Shown here one piece after another: positions 25,641 to 34,491 of a DNA stretch of 64,000 nucleotides (positions within the stretch are counted from its first letter, which is position 1; each line of letters opens with the position of its first letter). Where the stretch lies: positions 868,001 to 932,000 of the forward strand of contig NZ_VFMK01000001.1 in NCBI RefSeq assembly GCF_006715025.1, written 5' to 3'. The stretch is from Serratia fonticola. Its GTDB lineage: Bacteria > Pseudomonadota > Gammaproteobacteria > Enterobacterales > Enterobacteriaceae. The notes beneath the pieces were generated by a model. That model worked only from the letters and a program-made list of their open reading frames with translations. It had not been told where the DNA came from and did not search any database. A program made the translations under genes and the position numbers.

Positions 25641-26630
25641 TTAAAGTCCTGGAATCAGCAGGCTGGAGCCGCTGGTTTTGCGGCTTTCCAGCACGCGGTG
25701 CGCCCGTTGTGCATCGGCGAGGGCAAACTTTTGGTCTTCATTCACACTGACCTTAATCGCACCGCTGCCGATCAGGGAGAACAGTTCGTTACTGGCATAT
25801 TGCAGCTCCTGGCGGTTGGTGATGTAGCCATTGAGCGAAGGGCGGGTAACGTACAGTGAGCCTTTCTGATTCAGTAACGCCAGATCGACGCCGGTGACCG
25901 GGCCGGAGGCATTACCGAAACTGACCATCAGGCCACGGCGTCTCAGGCTATTGAGCGAGTCTTGCCAGGTACTTTTCCCTACAGAGTCATACACTACGTT
26001 GACTTTTTCTCCGTTGGTCAGCTCCGCGACGCGCTGAGCGATATTCTCCCGGTGATAATTGATGGTCGCCCAGGCGCCAGCGTGTTTTGCCAGTTCGGCT
26101 TTCTCGTCGCTGCCTACGCTGCCGATCATCTTGGCACCCAATGCTTTGGCCCATTGGCAGGCGATCAGCCCAACGCCACCGGCTGCCGCATGGAACAGGA
26201 AGATTTCACCTGGCTTAACCTCATAGGTCTGGCGCAGAAGATAATGCACCGTTAAGCCCTTGAGGAAAGAGGCCGCACCTTGTTCGAAGCTCAGGTTATC
26301 CGGCAGGATGGCGACTTTTTCGACCGGAACGTTGTGAACCTCGCTGTAGGCACCCTGTGCAGACTGGGCATAAACCACGCGATCGCCCGGCTTGAGTGCA
26401 TTGACGCCAGCCCCGACCTTGACCACCACCCCTGCGGCTTCAGAGCCTAAGCCGGTTGGGAAACTGGCTGGCGGATACAGCCCACTGCGTATGTAGGTAT
26501 CAATAAAGTTGATCCCAATGGCTTTGTTTTCGACTTGGACCTCACCAGCAGTGGGGTCAACAGGTGTAAAATCAACATACTGCAGCACTTCCGGACCGCC
26601 GACGGCGGAAAATTGAATGCGTTTGGCCAT
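25641..26630 (-). CDS. qorA: NADPH:quinone oxidoreductase QorA
   Basis: Zinc-free medium-chain dehydrogenase family enzyme, 329 residues, that reduces quinones with NADPH. N-terminal catalytic domain with NFIDTYIRSGLYP and GLGSEAAGVV. Rossmann segment with FLFHAAAGGVGLIACQWAKALGA (AAGGVG nucleotide-binding loop, about 147-169), then VYDSVGKSTW and FGNASGPV. Divergent from dnaB as in E. coli. Confidence 0.93.
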   Translation of the reverse strand: MAKRIQFSAVGGPEVLQYVDFTPVDPTAGEVQVENKAIGINFIDTYIRSGLYPPASFPTGLGSEAAGVVVKVGAGVNALKPGDRVVYAQSAQGAYSEVHNVPVEKVAILPDNLSFEQGAASFLKGLTVHYLLRQTYEVKPGEIFLFHAAAGGVGLIACQWAKALGAKMIGSVGSDEKAELAKHAGAWATINYHRENIAQRVAELTNGEKVNVVYDSVGKSTWQDSLNSLRRRGLMVSFGNASGPVTGVDLALLNQKGSLYVTRPSLNGYITNRQELQYASNELFSLIGSGAIKVSVNEDQKFALADAQRAHRVLESRKTSGSSLLIPGL

Positions 26631-26808
26631 GTCGTTACCTCGTTTAAATGTCTGATTTCACCCTACGCTCTTCAGTATCGACTATCCATCCTGTCGCGTA
26701 GTGCTTTATCCTTTTTTGTCATGGTGACGGCGCAGGAATCGTGATTAAAAATCACGTATACTCTCGCGTCAGGATCCATCATTCCCAACTGGATAAAGAA
26801 TACGCTTC

Positions 26809-28221
26809 ATGGCAGGCAAAAAACCAACCAACAAAACAAACACGTACGAACCCAGAGACCGCCAGATGGAAGGGCTGAAGATGCCGCCACATTCACTGGA
26901 GGCGGAGCAGTCCGTGTTGGGCGGTTTAATGCTGGATAACGAACGCTGGGATAACGTGGCCGAACGCGTGGTGGCCAACGACTTCTTCAGCCGTCCACAC
27001 CGCCTGATCTTTACCGAAATGCAGCGTCTGCTGGAGATGAGCCGGCCGATCGACCTGATCACGCTGTCTGAGTCGCTGGAACAGAAGGGCGAACTGGAGT
27101 CGGTGGGCGGTTTTGCCTATCTGGCTGAGCTATCGAAGAACACACCGAGTGCGGCTAACATTGGCGCTTATGCCGATATCGTGCGCGAACGTGCGGTAGT
27201 GCGTGAAATGATTTCCGTTGCTAACGAGATAGCCGATGCGGGTTACGATCCGCAAGGGCGAAGCAGTGAAGACCTGCTCGATCTGGCCGAGTCCCGCGTG
27301 TTCCAGATTGCAGAAAATCGTGCCAACAAAGACGAAGGTCCAAAGGGGATTGAACGTATCCTGGAAGATACCGTTGCACGTATTGAACAACTGTATCAGC
27401 AGCCACACGATGGTGTTACCGGGGTAGATACCGGTTATCAAGACCTCAACAAGAAAACCGCTGGCCTGCAAAAGTCTGATCTGATTATCGTGGCGGCCCG
27501 TCCGTCAATGGGTAAAACCACCTTTGCGATGAACCTGTGCGAACATGCCGCCATGACGCAGGAAAAGCCCGTGCTGATTTTCAGCCTGGAGATGCCCGGT
27601 AACCAGATTATGATGCGTATGCTGGCTTCGCTGTCGCGTGTGGATCAGACCCGTATTCGTACCGGTCAACTCGATGATGAAGACTGGGCGCGTATCTCCA
27701 GCACCATGGGGATCCTGCTGGAGAAGCGCAATATGTATATTGACGACTCATCAGGTCTGACGCCAACGGAAGTGCGCTCGCGCGCACGCCGTATTTTCCG
27801 TGAGCATAACGGGCTTAGCCTGATTATGATCGACTACCTGCAACTGATGCGCGTTCCTGCGCTCTCCGACAACCGTACACTGGAGATTGCTGAAATCTCC
27901 CGCTCGCTCAAAGCGTTGGCGAAAGAGTTACAGGTGCCGGTGGTGGCGCTGTCGCAGTTGAACCGAAGCCTGGAGCAACGTGCGGATAAACGCCCGGTCA
28001 ACTCCGACCTGCGTGAGTCCGGCTCTATCGAGCAGGATGCCGACCTGATTATGTTCATCTATCGTGATGAGGTGTATCACGAGAACAGCGATCTGAAAGG
28101 GATCGCTGAAATTATTTTAGGTAAGCAGCGTAACGGCCCAATCGGTACGGTGCGTCTTACCTTTAACGGCCAATGGTCGCGTTTCGATAACTACGCAGGA
28201 CCACAATACGATGATGAATAA
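26809..28221 (+). CDS. dnaB: Replicative DNA helicase DnaB
   Basis: Hexameric 5'-3' helicase at the replication fork, 470 residues. N-terminal DnaG-interacting domain from PPHSLEAEQSVLGGLMLDNERWD; RecA-like motor with Walker A ARPSMGKTTFA (about 228-238), Walker B SLIMIDYLQLM, the conserved ALSQLNRSLEQR and the arginine-finger loop DLRESGSIEQDADLIMF. No intein interrupts it. Followed by alr. Confidence 0.97.
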   Translation: MAGKKPTNKTNTYEPRDRQMEGLKMPPHSLEAEQSVLGGLMLDNERWDNVAERVVANDFFSRPHRLIFTEMQRLLEMSRPIDLITLSESLEQKGELESVGGFAYLAELSKNTPSAANIGAYADIVRERAVVREMISVANEIADAGYDPQGRSSEDLLDLAESRVFQIAENRANKDEGPKGIERILEDTVARIEQLYQQPHDGVTGVDTGYQDLNKKTAGLQKSDLIIVAARPSMGKTTFAMNLCEHAAMTQEKPVLIFSLEMPGNQIMMRMLASLSRVDQTRIRTGQLDDEDWARISSTMGILLEKRNMYIDDSSGLTPTEVRSRARRIFREHNGLSLIMIDYLQLMRVPALSDNRTLEIAEISRSLKALAKELQVPVVALSQLNRSLEQRADKRPVNSDLRESGSIEQDADLIMFIYRDEVYHENSDLKGIAEIILGKQRNGPIGTVRLTFNGQWSRFDNYAGPQYDDE

Positions 28222-28383
28222 TCCGCCGAGTCTATCCCAATAGACTATTTTATTTGTCATTTGGGGGCTGGGCAGTGCTCACCATCCTTGCGTACAGCGT
28301 GTCTGTTCCGGTGGTTGCGCGCTGATTGAGCCCAAACTGTCTGCAACAATAACGCCTACTGGGTGAGGCTTTAAGGAACTGAA

Positions 28384-29463
28384 ATGAAAGCGGCAACCGC
28401 TGTTATCGACCGCCGCGCTCTGCGACATAACCTGCAACAGGTGCGTCGGCTGGCGCCGCAAAGCCGCCTGATTGCTGTAGTGAAAGCAAACGCGTATGGA
28501 CATGGTCTGCTGGAAACAGCCCACACTTTGCAAGATGCCGATTGTTATGGCGTGGCACGCATCGGCGAGGCGCTGATGCTGCGTGCTGGCGGTATCGTCA
28601 AGCCAATACTGCTGCTGGAAGGTTTCTTCTGTGCCGAAGATTTACCTGCGCTGGTGGCCAATAATATTGAAACGGCCGTGCACAGTATTGAACAGCTTGA
28701 GGCGTTGGAGCAAAGTGAGTTGGCGCGCCCGGTAAAGGTCTGGATGAAGCTGGACACCGGTATGCATCGCCTGGGGGTGCGTCCGGAACAGGCAGATGCG
28801 TTTTACCAGCGTTTGTGCGCCTGCCGCAATGTGGTACAACCCGTCAATATCATGAGCCACTTCAGCCGTGCCGATGAGCCGCAGGCAGGGGCGACGGAGA
28901 AGCAGATCGCCTGTTTCGAGCATTTTACCGGTGGTAAGCCAGGCCAGAAATCGATCGCCGCTTCCGGCGGTATCTTACTGTGGCCGCAAGCTCATCATGA
29001 TTGGGTGCGCCCAGGTATTATTCTGTATGGGGTGTCGCCCCTTGAGACGCAATACGCCGATCATTTCGGCCTGCAACCGGCTATGACCCTGAAATCCAGC
29101 CTGATCGCGGTGCGCGAGCATAAAGCCGGTGAACCGGTGGGGTATGGCGGCATCTGGGTGAGTGAGCGCGATACGCGCTTGGGTGTCGTGGCGATGGGCT
29201 ATGGTGACGGCTATCCACGCAGCGCGCCCTCAGGTACGCCGGTGTGGGTGAATGGCCGTGAAGTGCCGATTGTTGGCCGCGTCTCTATGGACATGATTTC
29301 CGTCGACCTTGGGCCGGGAGCCACCGACAAAGTCGGTGACGAAGTGGTACTCTGGGGCAAGACGTTGCCGGTTGAGCGGGTTGCGGCTTTCAGCGGCATC
29401 AGTGCCTATGAGTTGATCACCAAGCTGACCCAGCGTGTTGCGATGGAATATATCGGCGAATAA
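28384..29463 (+). CDS. alr: Alanine racemase Alr
   Basis: PLP-dependent racemase that makes D-alanine for peptidoglycan. 359 residues. PLP-lysine in AVVKANAYGHG (Lys at about 34), HRLGVRP loop, GVSP, and the catalytic Tyr region GYGGIWVSERDT and GDGYPRSAPSG. Conserved position after dnaB. A hairpin without a T-run (stem CCTCACCGC/GCGGTGAGG at 29476-29510) follows. Confidence 0.96.
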   Translation: MKAATAVIDRRALRHNLQQVRRLAPQSRLIAVVKANAYGHGLLETAHTLQDADCYGVARIGEALMLRAGGIVKPILLLEGFFCAEDLPALVANNIETAVHSIEQLEALEQSELARPVKVWMKLDTGMHRLGVRPEQADAFYQRLCACRNVVQPVNIMSHFSRADEPQAGATEKQIACFEHFTGGKPGQKSIAASGGILLWPQAHHDWVRPGIILYGVSPLETQYADHFGLQPAMTLKSSLIAVREHKAGEPVGYGGIWVSERDTRLGVVAMGYGDGYPRSAPSGTPVWVNGREVPIVGRVSMDMISVDLGPGATDKVGDEVVLWGKTLPVERVAAFSGISAYELITKLTQRVAMEYIGE

Positions 29464-29523
29464 TCCGCTGTTTTTCCTCACCGCTAGACTCTGTGGCCTT
29501 GGCGGTGAGGGGATAATCGCCGG

Positions 29524-30291
29524 TTACTTCTTCACTGCCAACCACTGATCGATAATTTTCTGGTATTCCCCGGTGGCCTTGCTTAAATGCAGCCACTGGT
29601 CGACATACAGTTTCCAACTCATATCATCACGCGGCAACATATACGCTTTCTCACCATATTGCATCGGCTTGTCCGGGTTTACCGCGCACAACTTCGGGTA
29701 GCGCTTCTGCTGGTACAGTGCTTCCGAGGCGTCTGTGATCATCACGTCGGCCTTACGATCCACCAACTGCTGAAAAATCCCCATATTGTCATGGGATAGT
29801 GTCAGGTTAGCCTTGGGCAGATAGGCGCGAACAAACGCCTCATTGGTGCCACCTGCGGGTTCTATCAGACGCACCGACGGCTTGTTTATCTGCGCGACGG
29901 TACGGTATTTTTTCACGTCGGAACAGCGTACCAGCGGGATTTTACCGTCGGTATCCAGCCGTTCGGCGAAGAACACCTGCTTCTGGCGCTCCAGCGTCAC
30001 AGAAATCCCTCCCATAGCAATATCACATTTGCCAGAGACAAAGTCCGGAGTCAGGGTTTTCCAGGTGGTTTTTACCCATTTCACCTTGGCACCCAGGCTG
30101 TTAGCCAGCGACTCCGCCATGGTGATATCAATGCCTTCATAGCTGTTATCTTCTTTCAGGAAGGTATAAGGCTTGTAATCACCCGTGGTACAGACTGTCA
30201 ATGTTTTCTGCTGCAACACTTTATCCAGATTGGATTGGGCGCTGACGCTCCCGGCGGCAATCAGCAAAGCGAGAGGGAGTAGCTTTTTCAT
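29524..30291 (-). CDS. pheC: Periplasmic cyclohexadienyl dehydratase-like protein (PheC family, SBP fold)
   Basis: 255 residues with a signal peptide (MKKLLPLALLIAAGSVSAQ) and a type-3 solute-binding fold. It is closer to periplasmic cyclohexadienyl dehydratase of Pseudomonas aeruginosa than to amino acid receptors, as recalled: TTGDYKPYTF, GGISVTLERQKQVFF, EPAGGTNEAFVRAYLP, MITDASEAL, KLCAVNPDKPMQYGEKAYMLPRDD and YVDQWLHL all have direct counterparts. PheC decarboxylates and dehydrates prephenate or arogenate to phenylpyruvate or phenylalanine in the periplasm. No permease or ATPase gene lies nearby, which argues against an ABC receptor. Divergent from an Lrp-type regulator and tyrB. A plain amino acid binding protein remains the alternative. 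Confidence 0.72.
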   Translation of the reverse strand: MKKLLPLALLIAAGSVSAQSNLDKVLQQKTLTVCTTGDYKPYTFLKEDNSYEGIDITMAESLANSLGAKVKWVKTTWKTLTPDFVSGKCDIAMGGISVTLERQKQVFFAERLDTDGKIPLVRCSDVKKYRTVAQINKPSVRLIEPAGGTNEAFVRAYLPKANLTLSHDNMGIFQQLVDRKADVMITDASEALYQQKRYPKLCAVNPDKPMQYGEKAYMLPRDDMSWKLYVDQWLHLSKATGEYQKIIDQWLAVKK

Positions 30292-30507
30292 GTCATTCCT
30301 TTTAGTTATAGATTAGTGGTTTTATGCGTTATTTAGCCGTTAATTGTTGTTGTTTTGCGCGAGTTTTCCGTTTTTTATGCCATCGGTGAGCTGAGAAACT
30401 GGCTTTGCTGCTGTGCCGTTCACAACCTGACAAGGGGGGTGTTTTCCGGGCTAAAAAAACTGATAGGCTGTAGCGTCAACATTTCTTAACACATTTTACA
30501 GGTGGCT

Positions 30508-30975
30508 ATGTACAACATTGACGATTTTGATATGAAAATCCTGACGCTGTTACAGGCCAATGGTCGTCTGACCAATCAGGAATTGAGCGAACTGGTTGGG
30601 CTTTCGGCTTCCCAATGTTCGCGGCGACGCATCAGCCTGGAACAGGCGCAACTGATCAAAGGGTATCATGCGCGTTTGGCACCAGAGGCCGTTGGCCTGG
30701 GGTTGGTTGGCTTGATCGAAGTGAGTCTGCTGACTCATACCCAAGAGCAGATTGACAGTTTTCATCAGATGCTCGAGGAAGTGGACGCGATTGTTGACGC
30801 TTACAAAACCACCGGTGATGCGGATTATCTGTTAAAAGTGGCCGTTGCCGACTTACCTGCATTAAGTGATTTTCTTAGCCAGACGCTTTCCCGGCACAAA
30901 AGTGTGGCGCATTTCAAAACGGCGGTGGTGCTTGAGCGCCTTAAAGAAAACGGTTTACTGCCAGTAGCGCGATAA
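30508..30975 (+). CDS. Lrp/AsnC family transcriptional regulator
   Basis: 155 residues from the ATG at 30508, which has AGGTGG at the right spacing (a GTG at 30502 is too close). HTH in DFDMKILTLLQANGRLTNQELSELVGLSASQCSRRR, then a RAM (ligand-binding) domain from GLGLVGLIEVSL through AYKTTGDADYLLKV. It lies between a divergent PheC-like gene and tyrB, so control of aromatic amino acid genes with an amino acid effector is inferred. Not the global Lrp, which is longer and differs in the HTH. Confidence 0.88.
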   Translation: MYNIDDFDMKILTLLQANGRLTNQELSELVGLSASQCSRRRISLEQAQLIKGYHARLAPEAVGLGLVGLIEVSLLTHTQEQIDSFHQMLEEVDAIVDAYKTTGDADYLLKVAVADLPALSDFLSQTLSRHKSVAHFKTAVVLERLKENGLLPVAR

Positions 30976-31047
30976 AGCTAAAGCCAAACGCCGAGTTGTG
31001 GCTATAGTAGGAGCGTAACGAATAACCCAAATCAGGAGAACCAACCC

Positions 31048-32241
31048 GTGTTCCAGAATGTTGATGCTTATGCAGGCGACCCGATCCTGTCGCTGATGGA
31101 GAAATTCAAAAAAGATCCCCGTGCGCACAAGGTGAACCTGAGTATCGGCCTTTACTATAACGAGCAGGGCATTATCCCACAGATGAAGGCCGTGGCCACG
31201 GCTGAAGCCCAGCTTAACAGCATTGAACATGGCGCATCGGTCTATCTGCCCATGGAAGGTCTGCAGCCTTACCGCAGTGCAATCCAGCAACTGCTGTTCG
31301 GTGCTGAACATACCATGTTGCAACAGGGGCGCATTGCGACGATCCAAACCGTGGGCGGCTCTGGCGCGTTGAAAGTTGGAGCCGACTTCCTGAAAAGCTA
31401 TTTCCCGGATTCACAGGTGTGGGTCAGTGATCCTACCTGGGAAAACCACGTGGCCATCTTTGCCGGTGCCGGGTTCAAGGTGAATACTTACCCTTATTTT
31501 GACAGCGAGCATCTGGGGGTGAAATTTGACGCGATGCTGAGCACGCTCAAGCAACTACCCGCCAAGAGCATCGTGCTGCTACACCCTTGTTGCCACAACC
31601 CGACAGGCTCCGATCTGACTGCAGCCCAGTGGGATCAGGTGGTCAAAGTGGTTGCGGAGCGTGAATTGATTCCGTTCCTTGATATCGCCTATCAGGGGTT
31701 TGGCGGCGGAATCGAACAGGATGCTTATGCCATCCGTGCCATTGCTGGTGCGGGTTTACCGTGCCTGGTAAGCAACTCGTTCTCGAAAATTTTCTCACTT
31801 TACGGTGAGCGTGTAGGTGGGCTTTCCGTGGTGTGTGAAAGCAGCGAAGCCGCCGAACGCGTATTGGGGCAACTGAAAGCCACCGTGCGCCGTAACTACT
31901 CCAGCCCGCCAAACTTTGGTGCGCAGGTGGTGGCAAAAGTGCTCAATGACACACAGCTTAAAGCGGAATGGCTGGCAGAGGTGGAGTCCATGCGCACTCG
32001 TATCCTGGAAATGCGCACGGCCTTGGTCGAGACGCTCAAGAGTGCCTTGCCGCAGCGTAACTTCGATTATCTGCTGGAACAGCGGGGCATGTTCAGCTAC
32101 ACCGGCTTCAGCGCGGCACAGGTTGATCGCCTGCGTGAAGAGTTTGGCGTCTATCTGATCCACAGTGGCCGTATGTGCGTGGCTGGGCTGAACCACAACA
32201 ATGTGCGTCAGGTGGCAGAAGCGTTTGCCGCAGTACAGTAA
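31048..32241 (+). CDS. tyrB: Aromatic amino acid aminotransferase TyrB
   Basis: PLP enzyme transaminating phenylpyruvate, 4-hydroxyphenylpyruvate and related 2-oxo acids. GTG start at 31048 with AGGAG about 12 bases upstream; 397 residues. PLP-lysine in SNSFSKIFSLYGERVGG (about 243-259), HPCCHNPTGSDLT, DIAYQGFG and RRNYSSPP are those of the aspartate/aromatic aminotransferase class. HPCCHNPTG favours TyrB over AspC (HGCCHNPTG). The position between alr and yjbQ region matches enterobacteria. Promoter control by TyrR was not verified by eye. Confidence 0.92.
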   Translation: MFQNVDAYAGDPILSLMEKFKKDPRAHKVNLSIGLYYNEQGIIPQMKAVATAEAQLNSIEHGASVYLPMEGLQPYRSAIQQLLFGAEHTMLQQGRIATIQTVGGSGALKVGADFLKSYFPDSQVWVSDPTWENHVAIFAGAGFKVNTYPYFDSEHLGVKFDAMLSTLKQLPAKSIVLLHPCCHNPTGSDLTAAQWDQVVKVVAERELIPFLDIAYQGFGGGIEQDAYAIRAIAGAGLPCLVSNSFSKIFSLYGERVGGLSVVCESSEAAERVLGQLKATVRRNYSSPPNFGAQVVAKVLNDTQLKAEWLAEVESMRTRILEMRTALVETLKSALPQRNFDYLLEQRGMFSYTGFSAAQVDRLREEFGVYLIHSGRMCVAGLNHNNVRQVAEAFAAVQ

Positions 32242-32269
32242 ATGGGTAAGTATGAAACCTGATTTGCCG

Positions 32270-32294
32270 AAGGGGTGATAGCGATATCGCCCCT
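32270..32294 (+). terminator. Terminator after tyrB
   Basis: AAGGGGTGAT and ATCGCCCCTT pair (one G-U) around AGCGAT, followed by TGTTGTTTT. Confidence 0.55.
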
Positions 32295-32363
32295 TGTTGT
32301 TTTCAGTTTGCCAGTTGCTGCAAACAGGATAAAGAATATACTGATTGAGGGGCGCTCAGACTT

Positions 32364-32780
32364 ATGTGGCATCAGCAAACGCTTATCCTTGGCGCAAAAG
32401 CGCGTGGTTTTCATCTGGTTACCGAAGAAATTACCGACCAGTTAACTCACTTGCACCACCTGCAGACAGGCTTGCTGCATTTATTACTGCAGCATACCTC
32501 GGCTTCGCTGACGCTGAACGAAAACTGTGACCCCACGGTGCGTGCAGATATGGAACAGCATTTCCTGCGTCATGTCCCAGAGAACGCACCCTATCAGCAT
32601 GACTACGAAGGGCTGGATGACATGCCCGCGCACATCAAATCCTCGCTGTTAGGCACCTCGTTGATGCTGCCTGTCAGCCGTGGTCGTTTATTGTTGGGCT
32701 CGTGGCAAGGTATCTGGCTGGGAGAGCACCGCATTCACGGCGGTTCGCGTCGCGTTGTGGCCACTTTACAAGGGGAGTAA
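32364..32780 (+). CDS. yjbQ: YjbQ family protein (UPF0047)
   Basis: 138-residue single-domain protein of the YjbQ family with the conserved LLLQHTSASLTLNENCDPTVRADME, MPAHIKSSLLGTSLMLPV and GTWQ-like GSWQGIWLGEHR motifs; the His/Asp/Glu set forms a metal-like site. E. coli YjbQ has been reported to show weak thiamine phosphate synthase activity; true role unsettled. It is 4 bases ahead of yjbR. Confidence 0.9.
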   Translation: MWHQQTLILGAKARGFHLVTEEITDQLTHLHHLQTGLLHLLLQHTSASLTLNENCDPTVRADMEQHFLRHVPENAPYQHDYEGLDDMPAHIKSSLLGTSLMLPVSRGRLLLGSWQGIWLGEHRIHGGSRRVVATLQGE

Positions 32781-32784
32781 TCCA

Positions 32785-33138
32785 ATGAATAACTCAGCAC
32801 TGCTGGAATATTGCATGTCCAAGCCGGGCGCGGAGCAAAGCGAGCAAAACCAGTGGCAGGCCAGCCAAATCAAGGTCGGGGACGTTATGTTCGCCATGGT
32901 ATGTGAGGTGCAAGGCCGCCCTGCATTGGCAGTAAAAAGCAGCCCGGAATTGGCGGAAAGCCTGCGTGAACAACATCCGGAAATTGTCCCCTGTGAACAT
33001 CTGAATAAAGCCCATTGGAACACGGTGTTTCTGGACGGCGACCTGCCAAATTCCCAGTTTTATCATTTAATTGATAGCTCATACCAGCTGGTGCTGGAAG
33101 GACTGCCCGAGCAGGTGCGTCAAGCGCTGCGTGTTTAG
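32785..33138 (+). CDS. yjbR: MmcQ/YjbR family protein
   Basis: 117 residues from the ATG at 32785. YjbR/CyaY-like fold: LLEYCMSKPGAEQSEQ near the N-terminus, KVGDVMFAMV, the LKSSPELAESL-type stretch and HWNTVFLDGDLP near the C-terminus. Double-wing DNA-binding fold by structure in relatives; function unknown. Pairs with yjbQ as in E. coli. Confidence 0.9.
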   Translation: MNNSALLEYCMSKPGAEQSEQNQWQASQIKVGDVMFAMVCEVQGRPALAVKSSPELAESLREQHPEIVPCEHLNKAHWNTVFLDGDLPNSQFYHLIDSSYQLVLEGLPEQVRQALRV

Positions 33139-33144
33139 CAAAAT

Positions 33145-33174
33145 CCGCCGTAAAGCGTGGTTCATTTACGGCGG
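33145..33174 (+). terminator. Hairpin/terminator after yjbR
   Basis: CCGCCGTAAA and TTTACGGCGG form a perfect 10-bp stem, 7 bases after the yjbR stop; the T-run (ATTTTTC) comes about 12 bases later. Confidence 0.6.
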
Positions 33175-33485
33175 GGTGCTGTCATTTTTCTCTACACATT
33201 TTTCAGGCTGGCGTAATGGAAGTGGCCGCGTAGACGCCTGGAAAATGCTATCCATTGGCAAATTTTATATTGTAGTTTCATACCGTTCGAACCGTAATTG
33301 AACGATGATAAAAATAGCGGTGTAGTGCATTTTTAGCCCATCCCTCTGATTGGCTTTCTACCCATTAATTTGTGATGATTTGAAGGTGTAGAAAAATAGG
33401 CGGGTATTCTTTAGTGTGTTTTTATTGAGACTGTTCTTATTGAAACATTTATTATTGTTGCTTTAATGAGGCCCATCTAATCTAA

Positions 33486-33555
33486 ATAATTCAAGTTGCA
33501 GGGCGAAAGCGCCAAAAGTTTTTTTGAGATGTAGCATACATGCCACTTGAATTAT
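33486..33555. repeat. Inverted-repeat element, copy C (yjbR-DUF1090 gap)
   Basis: ATAATTCAAGTTGCA at the left and TGCCACTTGAATTAT at the right pair at 14 of 15 positions around about 40 bases. The left end AATAATTCAAGTTGCAGG is the recurrent end of short intergenic repeats in Serratia/Yersinia-type genomes. The rest of the 480-base gap (33139-33617) holds the yjbR terminator and no gene I can support. Confidence 0.6.
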
Positions 33556-33617
33556 GACTGGATAGGTAAAGAAGAAAAAAGGAACTGTGGAGAACTTCAC
33601 TAAAAGGACTCGTTGTT

Positions 33618-34040
33618 ATGAAATCACACCACTCACTATTTTTGGCATTACCGTTGCTGGTTTTTTCCTCGCTATCATTCGCTGCTCCTAACTGTGCAAT
33701 AAAAGAGCAAAAAATCAGAACCCAACTCGACTATGCGACCCGTTATGGTAACGTGAATCGTATTGAAGGGCTTAATCGTGCCTTGGCCAATGTGCAAAGA
33801 TATTGTTACGGCGGTTATAAATATGGCTACAACAGGTATGATTATATCCCTGATTCTCAGTCCGTTGTTGATGTTAATCACCAATCTCTTGTCGCTGAAA
33901 AGCAACGTAAGGTAGCAAAAAGGCAAGAAAAATTGTATAAGGCACAAATTAAAGGCAAGCCGAGTAAAATTGCCAAACAGCAAAGGAAATTGGAAGAGGC
34001 CGAATTTGAACTGCGACAGGCTCAGGCGCTGTTGAAATAA
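33618..34040 (+). CDS. DUF1090 family periplasmic protein (YqjC-like)
   Basis: 140 residues with signal peptide (MKSHHSLFLALPLLVFSSLSFA) and the DUF1090 pattern: CAIKEQKIRTQLDYATRYGNVNRIEGLNRALANVQRYC near the mature start, then a charged, likely coiled-coil tail (AEKQRKVAKRQEKLYKAQIKGKPSKIAKQQRKLEEAE). A Tyr/Gly-rich insert (YGGYKYGYNRYDY) links the two, which I do not recall from E. coli YqjC. Function unknown. Low-GC relative to neighbours. The 450 bases that follow hold weak hairpins only. Confidence 0.8.
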   Translation: MKSHHSLFLALPLLVFSSLSFAAPNCAIKEQKIRTQLDYATRYGNVNRIEGLNRALANVQRYCYGGYKYGYNRYDYIPDSQSVVDVNHQSLVAEKQRKVAKRQEKLYKAQIKGKPSKIAKQQRKLEEAEFELRQAQALLK

Positions 34041-34439
34041 AATCTGGCGAAACTAAGCTGATTTTCAGCGTCTGGATAAATAATTCTGTGACTGCCTTGA
34101 TTTTTTAGGTGGCCGTTCATCCGGTCACCGAGTGTACTTTTATCGTGTGTTTTTTTATGCGTATTACATTTTTCACACTTGATGTTTTTGACTCAGCAGA
34201 AAGGGAGCTACTGGTTTAATGAGAAGATGACTTTTCTTGGTTGACAATAAATATTCAAGAAGTCAGAAATTATCGGTGATTAAAAAGAGATTAGCCAGCC
34301 TGCCTATGAACGTTATCTGGTCCATCCTATAGCTTTACCCTCCTTATTTTCTCTGTTCCTGATTTTTAACTGCGGTCTCATTACCCGTGTTTTACTGCAT
34401 TGATACAATAAATCTCGTTAAAAGCAGGGTGGCTATAAC

Positions 34440-34476
34440 GTCATGCTCAAAGTCGTTGGTACACCTTGAGCATGAC
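34440..34476. repeat. Inverted repeat downstream of uvrA
   Basis: GTCATGCTCAA and TTGAGCATGAC form an 11-bp perfect stem about 16 bases past the uvrA stop. No T-run follows on the minus strand, so a 3' stabiliser or weak terminator is possible. Confidence 0.45.
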
Positions 34477-34491
34477 ATGGGCATGCCTATC

